From IMG/VR virus record IMGVR_UViG_3300027752_000068, positions 1 through 30,913 of that record: 30,913 nucleotides of DNA; one strand, written 5' to 3'. The notes below the pieces were generated by a model, which did not search any database, was not told where the DNA came from, and saw only the letters and a list, made by a program, of their open reading frames with translations. Below, in pieces: positions 1 to 5,450 of the stretch; position 1 is the first letter of the stretch, and each line of letters starts with the position of its first letter. This stretch comes from a virus. Both the position numbers and the translations under genes were made by a program.

Positions 1-4
1 TTTG

Positions 5-109
5 TTACTTTAATAATATGTTTAAAACATTCAAAGCGCGCAACCGGATCGGCAAGCCATATGCGGAACATGCTTTGAGGTGGATTATTACTATTGATAA
101 TTTTTGCAT
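5..109 (-). CDS. Small hypothetical protein (34 aa), end of leftward cluster
   Basis: This short reading frame starts at an ATG nine bases after a good ribosome binding site (GTGAGGAG) that overlaps the stop of the 38-aa gene upstream. It encodes 34 residues beginning MQKLSIVII, with no recognised domain. The reading frame is uncertain. A second frame, opening with ATG at 71-69 (MFRIWLADPVARF), looks at least as protein-like and runs off the left edge without a stop, but has no ribosome binding site. Either a real 34-aa peptide or a longer gene cut by the window edge is possible. No function can be assigned. Confidence 0.35.
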   Translation of the reverse strand: MQKLSIVIIHLKACSAYGLPIRLRALNVLNILLK

Positions 110-122
110 TTTGTTTATCTCC

Positions 123-239
123 TCACAGGTTTAAAAATAGGACAGCGCCGATTGCCAGCCCGGCGCAAGCGCCTAGGCTGATTTGCAATAGTATGGCGCG
201 GACTTGTTGGCGTATTAGTTTTGATTGGCGGCGGGTCAT
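123..239 (-). CDS. Small single-pass membrane protein (38 aa)
   Basis: The protein starts with a basic stretch (MTRRQSKLIRQQVR) followed by one hydrophobic segment from about residue 16 to the C-terminus, rich in Ala, Gly, Leu and Ile. This predicts an inner-membrane peptide with its N-terminus in the cytoplasm. The start ATG overlaps the stop of the preceding 72-aa gene as ATGA, so it is probably translated by coupling. Position in the ArdA cluster suggests an early accessory role, but nothing in the sequence identifies a function. Confidence 0.6.
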   Translation of the reverse strand: MTRRQSKLIRQQVRAILLQISLGACAGLAIGAVLFLNL

Positions 240-454
240 GTTTGAACCCTTCCAGCTAGTTTTTTGAATGTAGCGCAAGCCCGGTCAATGCCGTGCGATT
301 TTACGCCGCTTATGAATTGGGCGCGCGTTATGTTGCGCCCGGTGTTGCTTTTCAATTGAGCGGTAAAGTTATGCCCGGTTGAAGTTTCTTCAATAACGAT
401 AAAACCCGCGTAATAATCGACAATGTGATTTTCGGTTGTCCAAAGATTTTGCAT
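236..454 (-). CDS. Hypothetical protein (72 aa) downstream of ardA
   Basis: The ribosome binding site AAGGAG lies in the last codons of ardA, eight bases before the ATG, and the end overlaps the next gene as ATGA. The gene is therefore part of a coupled leftward operon. The 72-residue product is soluble-looking and mixed alpha/beta. Its C-terminal half is moderately basic (RNITRAQFISGVKSHGID). I do not recognise the family. Being coupled to ardA makes a host-interaction role plausible, but that is inference from context only. Confidence 0.75.
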   Translation of the reverse strand: MQNLWTTENHIVDYYAGFIVIEETSTGHNFTAQLKSNTGRNITRAQFISGVKSHGIDRACATFKKLAGRVQT

Positions 455-458
455 TTAC

Positions 459-956
459 TTAGCTCCTTATGATGACTGTGAGTTTTCCGGCTTCAATTAC
501 CGTGTAATCGTGGCGAATGTAGCGAGCGTGCGATTCATAATCAAAATGGCATGCAACCATAGGTTCAACCCCGTGCAACATTTCGTCCGCTAATTCGTCC
601 GCATAATCTTGGAAACTATCGCAGCAAAATGCGTTTTCGCAATCTTGCCCGGCTTGATCGACGTTGCCGTTGCAGTTGTCGACAATGGCGCGCACTACAT
701 TTTTGCCTAAATGGTCATACTCCTCAACCAAGCGGGAATAATCTGCAATTGCCTGCAAGTCTGGATTTTCGCCAAAGTTTGGCAAATCGTCATAATCGTG
801 AATGGCGTATTCTTCCGCGCCGGGCGTTGGTGACGCGTCAAGCATGTTCTGGATTTGATCGCGGATTTCGTCCATCCATTCCCCGGCAACGTCAATCCAT
901 TTGCCGTGCATTGTTCCATTGTTGTAAGATGCTAAGCATGCTGCATAGATTTTCAT
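459..956 (-). CDS. ardA: ArdA-type antirestriction protein
   Basis: The 165-residue product matches ArdA in length and in its family landmarks: an N-terminal strand followed by a G-x-W segment (IYAACLASYNNGTMHGKWID), a central IHDYDDLP segment, a helical LVEEYDHLG segment, DSFQDYADELADE, and a C-terminal FDYESHARYI motif. I count 32 Asp/Glu against 10 Lys/Arg, a strong negative charge. ArdA proteins are DNA mimics that occupy the DNA-binding groove of type I restriction-modification enzymes. In a phage this would protect incoming DNA. The start is set by GGAG eight bases upstream. The gene follows a 5-codon leader ORF and a duplicated leader module, suggesting common early control with the two genes upstream. 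Confidence 0.92.
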   Translation of the reverse strand: MKIYAACLASYNNGTMHGKWIDVAGEWMDEIRDQIQNMLDASPTPGAEEYAIHDYDDLPNFGENPDLQAIADYSRLVEEYDHLGKNVVRAIVDNCNGNVDQAGQDCENAFCCDSFQDYADELADEMLHGVEPMVACHFDYESHARYIRHDYTVIEAGKLTVIIRS

Positions 957-964
957 TTGATTAA

Positions 965-1044
965 CTCCATGTTTGTGTTGTGTTGTAATCTTGGGTCTTA
1001 TTGAGACAGGCCACGTTGGGCCTGCCCTATAAGGTCAAGGTTTA
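965..1044 (-). repeat. Leader module copy A (upstream of ardA)
   Basis: This module begins at the TAA stop of the 75-aa gene and runs to the ATGGAG before ardA. It is nearly identical to copy B at 1278-1350, differing by a few short indels and a substitution in the hairpin loop. It contains an inverted repeat, CAGGCC/GGCCTG around a 6-base loop, and next to it a small GTCT/AGAC dyad. Lying between two genes in the same direction, it could be a transcript-processing hairpin, an attenuator or a protein-binding leader. No clear U-tract follows the hairpin. Confidence 0.8.
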
Positions 1045-1269
1045 TGTGAATAAATTCACTACATGCCGAACCAAGTAGGTTTTATTAGACCCTACCATTG
1101 CCCTAAATACATCCTTGCCCTCAAGCTTGCCCCTTGAGACTTGCAACCAATATCCCATGTCGTCTTTTTGCACTTTGTGTTCTGGTTTTTTTGCATTGGC
1201 GTCTAAAGCTTTTACCATTGCCTTTACATCTGATTTAGTTGTTACGAATGTTTCATACTCTAGTTTCAT
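1042..1269 (-). CDS. Hypothetical protein (75 aa) of the early leftward cluster
   Basis: The protein is 75 residues, lysine-rich and soluble-looking (MKLEYETFVTTKSDVKAMVK), and ends HVVNLFT. I recognise no family. The start codon follows GGAG by eight bases and overlaps the stop of an 18-nt mini-ORF. The stop codon marks the first base of leader module A. Flanking by two copies of the same leader suggests it is expressed as a unit with ardA and the 59-aa gene. A small early host-directed protein is possible, but this is inferred from position only. Confidence 0.75.
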   Translation of the reverse strand: MKLEYETFVTTKSDVKAMVKALDANAKKPEHKVQKDDMGYWLQVSRGKLEGKDVFRAMVGSNKTYLVRHVVNLFT

Positions 1270-1277
1270 CTGCTTCT

Positions 1278-1350
1278 CTCCATGTTTGTGTTGTGGTCTT
1301 GGTCTTATTGAGACAGGCCGCGTTGGCCTGCCCTATAAGGTCAAGGTTTA
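1278..1350 (-). repeat. Leader module copy B (upstream of the 75-aa gene)
   Basis: This is the second copy of the leader found at 965-1044. It starts at the TAA stop of the 59-aa gene and ends in the ATGGAG that precedes the 75-aa gene. The hairpin arms CAGGCC/GGCCTG are fully conserved and the loop changes from ACGTTG to GCGTT, so the stem but not the loop is kept. The conserved block from TAAACCTTGACC through the stem suggests a functional RNA or DNA signal and not chance similarity. Confidence 0.8.
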
Positions 1351-1527
1351 GAACTCAGCGGCTAGGCAGCGCAGTTCCTCTTGGTAATCATCCCAGCGCA
1401 TATGCGCCGCGTTGTGAATGTCTTTTGCGTCAAGCCAATCTGAAAGGCGGTCAACTTGCTTTTCAGTAGCTAAGGCAAATTCAAAGTTTTCGGCTAGGTA
1501 GTGCTGTTTGATTGTTTCGTATGTCAT
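1348..1527 (-). CDS. Hypothetical protein (59 aa), first gene of the leftward cluster
   Basis: This 59-residue frame (MTYETIKQHYLAENFEFALA... ending LRCLAAEF) has a GGAG ribosome binding site eight bases before the ATG and typical helical, charged composition with several Trp and Asp. It is the gene nearest the divergent control region, so it is probably the first in the leftward transcript. I do not recognise the family. Its stop codon is the first base of leader module B. Confidence 0.7.
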   Translation of the reverse strand: MTYETIKQHYLAENFEFALATEKQVDRLSDWLDAKDIHNAAHMRWDDYQEELRCLAAEF

Positions 1528-1796
1528 GTGATCGGCTCCATTGTTTTGTGTGTCTGTGTCTGTGTCATTAGAATAGGAGCGGAATGCGGCAATGTATATT
1601 GTTACGTTACGTCACTTATATTCTAGCCATATGTGTTGCAAATATAGAACAAAATCGAGGAACGGGTTTTTATGAGTTGGGCATAGGAAAAACAGCTCCC
1701 GGCAATGTACGGCGCTAAAATCAGGCTGTGCGTTGAATTGCCTGTTTTACCGTACCACGGCGCACCGAACCACAATGCCACACGCAGCGCGTCCGC

Positions 1797-1853
1797 TTAA
1801 CTGAACGCTTGTTCAATTACAATGATGCAATTAACTGAACGCTTGTTCAATTA
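1797..1853. repeat. Two direct copies of an operator-like dyad
   Basis: A 23-bp sequence occurs identically at 1797-1819 and 1831-1853, 34 bp apart start to start. Each copy contains the inverted repeat TGAAC-GCTT-GTTCA, which resembles sites bound by dimeric helix-turn-helix regulators such as TetR-family proteins. That likeness is by eye. The second copy lies 13 bp before the heptad array, whose cores GAACAC and GTGTTC share the GAAC/GTTC half-sites. Confidence 0.8.
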
Positions 1854-1866
1854 ATGTAGCCCAATG

Positions 1867-2125
1867 ATATACAGTATGTCGAACACTGAGTACGGTAGAC
1901 TGTATACAGTGTTCTGTATTTGGTATTCTGTATACGGTATACGCAATACAGTGTTCGATAGACCGAACACTAAGTACGGTATACGGTATACAGTGTTCTG
2001 TATTCTGTATTTGGTAGACAATGTTTAGTATGTTGAACACTGAGTACGGTATTCTGCATTCGGTATACGGTATTCTGTATACGGAATACGCAATACAGTG
2101 TTCGGTATTTGGTAGGCGGTATGTA
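1867..2125. repeat. 37-unit heptanucleotide repeat array (GTATWCN)
   Basis: Cut into seven-base units from 1867, the whole stretch falls into 37 consecutive heptads with no insertion or deletion. Consensus is GTAT(A/T)C then a variable base. By my count G is at position 1 in 31 of 37 units, T at position 2 in 27, A at 3 in 29, T at 4 in 30 and C at 6 in 30. GTATACG occurs at 1930, 1937, 1979, 2063 and 2077; GTATTCT at 1923, 2000, 2049 and 2070; GAACACT at 1881, 1965 and 2035; GTGTTC at 1909, 1951, 1993 and 2098. Three super-units each open with GAACACT-RAGTACG. The core hexamers are palindromes (GTATAC) or reverse complements of each other (GTGTTC/GAACAC). Confidence 0.95.
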
Positions 2126-2140
2126 AAAATGCCCCCCGGG

Positions 2141-2168
2141 TCGACGTTTTCTGGGGTAGTGTTATTAT
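2141..2168 (+). promoter_or_regulatory. Candidate promoter for the late (terminase) operon
   Basis: A -35-like TCGACG and a -10-like TATTAT are separated by 16 bases, directly after the heptad array and about 115 bases before the terS start. The match to the sigma-70 consensus is moderate (4/6 and 5/6). It is offered because some rightward promoter is expected here and this is the best candidate seen. A phage-specific late promoter would not be recognised by this approach. Confidence 0.35.
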
Positions 2169-2283
2169 TATACCTCTAACACACACGAGCGCCACCGTGT
2201 GTCACCGGGTGCCAACCCCCCGTACCCCCTTGCCTTACACCCCCTAAACAATGTAAAAAAAATATAAAATGGGAGTTCCACAA

Positions 2284-2784
2284 ATGGCAGGCAAACCTTT
2301 ACGCAAGCGCATACTCGCGGACATCGCCAAGCGAGGCGGAGCAGATTACTTGTTTGACCAGCTCGCCTCTGGCAAGACACTGACCAAGCTTGCTGCTGAG
2401 TATGAGTGCAGCCGTGAGTATCTCAGCAAGTCCATCCACGCCATCCCTGAGTATTCTTCTGCCGTGTCAAAGGCGCGGCAAGCTGCGGCAGATGCGTTGG
2501 TTGAGCAGGGCTTGGAGATGGTTGACGCGCTAGACGGGGCCAGCACCACGTCGGAGATTTCGGCCACGCGTGAGAAGGTGCAGTGGCGCAAGTTTATGGC
2601 AGGCTCGTATAATCAGGAGCGATACGGCAATCGGCCCCAGACGAATGTGACGATTAGCGTGAGCGACATGCACCTAGACGCGCTACGCAAGGTCAACTCC
2701 GATCTTGCCGCGATTGATACTGAGGATCGTGAGCGTGAGTCCCGCGCGATTGACGCAGATTATGAGGATGTCACAGATGACTGA
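2284..2784 (+). CDS. terS: Terminase small subunit
   Basis: The 166-residue protein has a basic N-terminus, a helix-turn-helix at about residues 24-50 (SGKTLTKLAAEYECSREYLSK), a long helical middle containing VDALDGASTTSEISATREKV and WRKFMAGSYNQERYGN, and an acidic tail ending YEDVTDD. This is the usual plan of small terminase subunits, which recognise phage DNA and deliver it to the large subunit. The start at 2284 is chosen over the ATG at 2269 because GGGAG sits eight bases upstream of it. The end overlaps the large subunit by eight bases. The non-coding repeat region just upstream may contain its recognition site. Confidence 0.85.
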   Translation: MAGKPLRKRILADIAKRGGADYLFDQLASGKTLTKLAAEYECSREYLSKSIHAIPEYSSAVSKARQAAADALVEQGLEMVDALDGASTTSEISATREKVQWRKFMAGSYNQERYGNRPQTNVTISVSDMHLDALRKVNSDLAAIDTEDRERESRAIDADYEDVTDD

Positions 2785-4177
2785 CGCCAATCCATTTGAT
2801 GAGTTTGTGCTGCGTTACCGCGATGATCCTGTTTTGTTTGTGCAGGAAGTGCTGGGCGCAACGCCATATGACTATCAGGCTGAGTTTCTTAACGCGCTGG
2901 CAAACGGCGAGCGTAAGATGTCTGTGAGGTCTGGCCACGGTACTGGCAAGTCAACGACGGCGTCTTGGGCTATGCTTTGGTACGTCATGCTTCGGTTTCC
3001 AAATAAGGTTGTGGTTACGGCACCCACGTCCGGCCAGTTGTTTGATGCTTTGTTTGCTGAGTTAAAGCGTTGGATTAATGAGCTGCCGGATCAGTTAAAG
3101 GTTTTGTTGACGGTTAAATCCGACCGGGTTGAGCTAACTGCGGCTCCGTCTGAGGCTTTTATTTCGGCTAGAACGTCACGCGCTGAGACGCCCGAAGCAC
3201 TTGCTGGGGTACACTCTGCGAATGTGCTGTTGGTTGTGGATGAGGCTTCTGGTGTGCCTGAGAAGGTGTTTGAGGCTGCTGCGGGTTCTATGTCCGGCCA
3301 CGCTGCGACTACGATATTGTTATCCAACCCGACGCGTTCTAGCGGTACGTTTTACGAAAGCCAGACGCGCCTTAAAGACACTTGGTGGACACGGCGTTGG
3401 TCTTGCGTTGATAGCCCACTGGTGTCTGACGAGTTTGTTGATGAGATGCGTGCGAGATACGGTGAGGATAGCAATGCTTTCCGCATTCGTGTGTTGGGCG
3501 AGTTTCCTATGGCGGATGATGATACGATTATTCCGTTCCACTTGGTTGAGAGTGCCATTCGCCGCGATATTCAGGTTACGCCTGACCAGAAGCCTATTTG
3601 GGGCTTGGACGTGGCTAGGTTTGGTTCGGACAAGACTGCGCTGTGTAAGCGGTATGGCAATGTTGTGACTGAGATTACGTCTTGGCAGGGCTTAGATTTA
3701 ATGCAGACTGTTGGGCGCGTTATGGCCGAATACGAGGGCTTATCGCCCTCTATGCGGCCCAGCGAAATATTGGTTGACAGTATTGGCGTTGGCGGTGGCG
3801 TTGTGGATAGACTGCGTGAGTTGGGTGCGCCTGTGCGTGGGATTAATGTTGGCGAAGCTCCTGCTATGGGCAATACTTACATGAATTTGCGGGCTGAGCT
3901 TTGGTTTAAGACTAAGGGTTGGTTAGAGGATCGTTCGTGCAAATTACCGAATGACGATCAATTGCTGGCAGAGTTAACTGCGATTAGATTTTCGTTTACG
4001 CCCGGCGGCAAGATGAAAGCTGAGAGCAAGGACGACATGCGCAAGCGTGGGCTGAGGTCGCCGGATTTGGCAGATGCTTTATGTTTGACTATGGCGAGTG
4101 ACGCGGCGACTGCTTTGTCCGGCGCTATGTCAAGTTGGAAGAAAGCTATCAAGCGTAATTTGAAAGGCATTGCATGA
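2777..4177 (+). CDS. terL: Terminase large subunit (packaging ATPase/nuclease)
   Basis: The 466-residue protein carries an N-terminal ATPase with Walker A RSGHGTGKS (51-59) and Walker B LLVVDEAS (151-158), and a coupling motif near LLSNPTRSSGTFY. A C-terminal RNase H-like nuclease follows, with acidic residues in GLDVARFGSDKTAL (D278), ILVDSIGVG (D334) and SPDLADAL (D430/D433). This motor translocates and cuts DNA at the portal. An upstream GTG-type extension in the same frame is rejected because the ATG at 2777 has GAGG nine bases before it and overlaps the end of terS. The stop overlaps the next start as ATGA. All expected catalytic residues are present. Confidence 0.96.
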   Translation: MTDANPFDEFVLRYRDDPVLFVQEVLGATPYDYQAEFLNALANGERKMSVRSGHGTGKSTTASWAMLWYVMLRFPNKVVVTAPTSGQLFDALFAELKRWINELPDQLKVLLTVKSDRVELTAAPSEAFISARTSRAETPEALAGVHSANVLLVVDEASGVPEKVFEAAAGSMSGHAATTILLSNPTRSSGTFYESQTRLKDTWWTRRWSCVDSPLVSDEFVDEMRARYGEDSNAFRIRVLGEFPMADDDTIIPFHLVESAIRRDIQVTPDQKPIWGLDVARFGSDKTALCKRYGNVVTEITSWQGLDLMQTVGRVMAEYEGLSPSMRPSEILVDSIGVGGGVVDRLRELGAPVRGINVGEAPAMGNTYMNLRAELWFKTKGWLEDRSCKLPNDDQLLAELTAIRFSFTPGGKMKAESKDDMRKRGLRSPDLADALCLTMASDAATALSGAMSSWKKAIKRNLKGIA

Positions 4178-4362
4178 AACCTATTCCATTTCATAAGCTA
4201 TCGCCGAAGATGAAAAATATTCGTATGAATAATTGGATTAAGACATATATTGGGCGTGGGTTAGATTTAGAGGATGCTCAGTACGCTGCGAGGTGGCGCG
4301 CTGGGCATTGGAAGTTAAATGATAGGATGAAAAAAGTCATGGATGGCTTGGAAGATGTGTGA
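4174..4362 (+). CDS. Hypothetical basic protein (62 aa)
   Basis: The start is coupled to terL by an ATGA overlap. The 62-residue product is basic and helical, with a YIGRGLDLEDAQYAARWRAGHWK core, and ends in an acidic MDGLEDV. Small unknown genes directly after terL are common in such genomes. I do not recognise a family. The aromatic and Arg-rich centre could bind nucleic acid, but this is speculative. Confidence 0.75.
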   Translation: MKPIPFHKLSPKMKNIRMNNWIKTYIGRGLDLEDAQYAARWRAGHWKLNDRMKKVMDGLEDV

Positions 4363-4427
4363 TATTGACCCTGCGTGGCCTTTATAAAATAAATGTGTTA
4401 CTGTGCTGAAAAATGAGGATTGATGAC

Positions 4428-4508
4428 ATGACGCCATGTAAAGGCTGCCCGACCCCTGCTGCTTGCAAGCGCGCTGGCACTTGCTTAAAGAAAAAATACG
4501 GAAAGTAG
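4428..4508 (+). CDS. Mini cysteine-rich protein (26 aa)
   Basis: This tiny frame encodes 26 residues with four cysteines in the first 19 positions (MTPCKGCPTPAACKRAGTC) and a basic end. The C-x2-C-x5-C-x5-C spacing suggests a small metal-binding knuckle. GAGG lies nine bases before the ATG, and the stop lies nine bases before the next start, inside that gene's AGGAGG region. An in-frame ATG at 4413 would add five residues but lacks a binding site. Function unknown. The good translation signals and Cys pattern argue that it is real. Confidence 0.6.
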   Translation: MTPCKGCPTPAACKRAGTCLKKKYGK

Positions 4509-4517
4509 GAGGCTCAC

Positions 4518-5450
4518 ATGGGCATTTTTGATTTTTTAGCTACCGACAAGCAAATGGGTCGCCGTAAGAAAAAGTACGACCCGGATGACACATCTGATTT
4601 GGGCCTTGGCGGTTTAAAGTCTTTGCTTGGCACACGGGGCGCTGCTTCTAAAGATGCTCGCGGTGATGCTATGATGTCTAAAACCGCAAATGATAAGCTG
4701 CCGGGTTATTTTAATCCAGAAACGCGCGAATATGTGCCGTGGTACGTTGATTTGTTTGACGGCGGCGGATTGAACCAGTCTGAGGGTTTGCTTGGTAAGG
4801 ACGCGCAGGAGATACCAACTGCTGTCGGCTTGCTTGAAACTAATGGCGCACCCGTTCAGCGTGCGGCTCAGATGCGTCCACAAATGCGGCCCGACCCACT
4901 TGATCCGTTTGGTGGTGCAGGACCAAATATACAGGAAAACCCGTTAGGTCCGTTTGGTGGCTCAGGTCCAAATATCCCAGAAAACCCGTTAGGTCCATTT
5001 GGTGGCGTAGGTCCATATGGCAACTGGTCTGGAAATGAAGCTGGTATGGGCGGAGGCGAAGTTATTTCTAACAGCCAAATGAACCAAGAAATGTATGGTT
5101 ATGACTACCCAACTGAATTTAAGCTAGGCGCTGAGCCATCATCTCTATTAAGTGTAGACCAGCCAATTTTTTCCGGAGAAGAAAAAGATGGTTTTATGGA
5201 ACTTTCCCAACCGTCTGACCGTGCCATTCAGCGCAACATGCCAGCATACCCTGCACAGGTTGCTGGGGTTGTCGGCACAGATGCTATGATGGGCAGGCAA
5301 GTAAATCCAATATCCCAAGCTAATGCGGCCGAGTTTCAAAGGTTTCGGGCGAAATTTGAGGATCTTCTTAGGCGCAATGGCCAATGGGGTTTCCCTGATA
5401 GGGAGGCGGATGCGTTTCAGGCTTTAAAAGCAAGTGGACAAAATTACTAA
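4518..5450 (+). CDS. Hypothetical structural protein with 15-residue Pro/Gly repeats
   Basis: A strong AGGAGG precedes the ATG by five bases. The 310-residue protein has a basic N-terminus (MGRRKKKYDPDD) and Met/Gln/Gly/Pro-rich low-complexity stretches. Three tandem 15-residue repeats of the form NPLGPFGGxGPNIxE occupy about residues 126-170. The C-terminus (about 265-310) looks like a folded helical segment. I recognise no family. Its position between terL and the adaptor, and its disordered composition, suggest a minor virion or assembly protein. The overlap TAATG couples it to the adaptor gene. Confidence 0.7.
   Translation: MGIFDFLATDKQMGRRKKKYDPDDTSDLGLGGLKSLLGTRGAASKDARGDAMMSKTANDKLPGYFNPETREYVPWYVDLFDGGGLNQSEGLLGKDAQEIPTAVGLLETNGAPVQRAAQMRPQMRPDPLDPFGGAGPNIQENPLGPFGGSGPNIPENPLGPFGGVGPYGNWSGNEAGMGGGEVISNSQMNQEMYGYDYPTEFKLGAEPSSLLSVDQPIFSGEEKDGFMELSQPSDRAIQRNMPAYPAQVAGVVGTDAMMGRQVNPISQANAAEFQRFRAKFEDLLRRNGQWGFPDREADAFQALKASGQNY

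Larger units (their letters stand above)
1528..2283. other. Divergent non-coding control region
   Basis: No convincing coding sequence occurs in these ~755 bases between leftward early genes and rightward terminase genes. From left to right the region holds three tandem TGTGTC hexamers (1549-1566), an otherwise featureless A/T-rich stretch, a pair of direct-repeated dyads (1797-1853), a long heptad array (1867-2125), a candidate promoter (2141-2168) and a C-rich tract (2216-2244). Its position fits an early/late switch region. It could also hold a packaging site next to terS, or an origin. Confidence 0.8.

Noticed and set aside
629-964. 111-aa frame on the plus strand over ardA
   Set aside because: It is the complement of a clear ArdA gene; its composition (many Arg, Cys) is typical of a shadow frame.
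965-1350. CRISPR-like pair of repeats
   Set aside because: There are only two copies, separated by a full gene, with no spacer structure and no cas genes; the heptad array likewise has no spacers.
1831-2040. 69-aa reading frame on the minus strand through the repeat array
   Set aside because: It is a by-product of the heptad repeats: 21 bases give a seven-residue peptide repeat, no stop codons occur within the motif, and no ribosome binding site is present.
2705-2776. 24-residue N-terminal extension of the terminase large subunit
   Set aside because: It overlaps the coding end of terS, lacks a ribosome binding site, and the family starts near the internal ATG.
4365-4393. TTGACC with AATAAA at 17-base spacing, as a promoter after the 62-aa gene
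   Set aside because: The -10 part is poor and no terminator precedes it; evidence is too weak for a feature.
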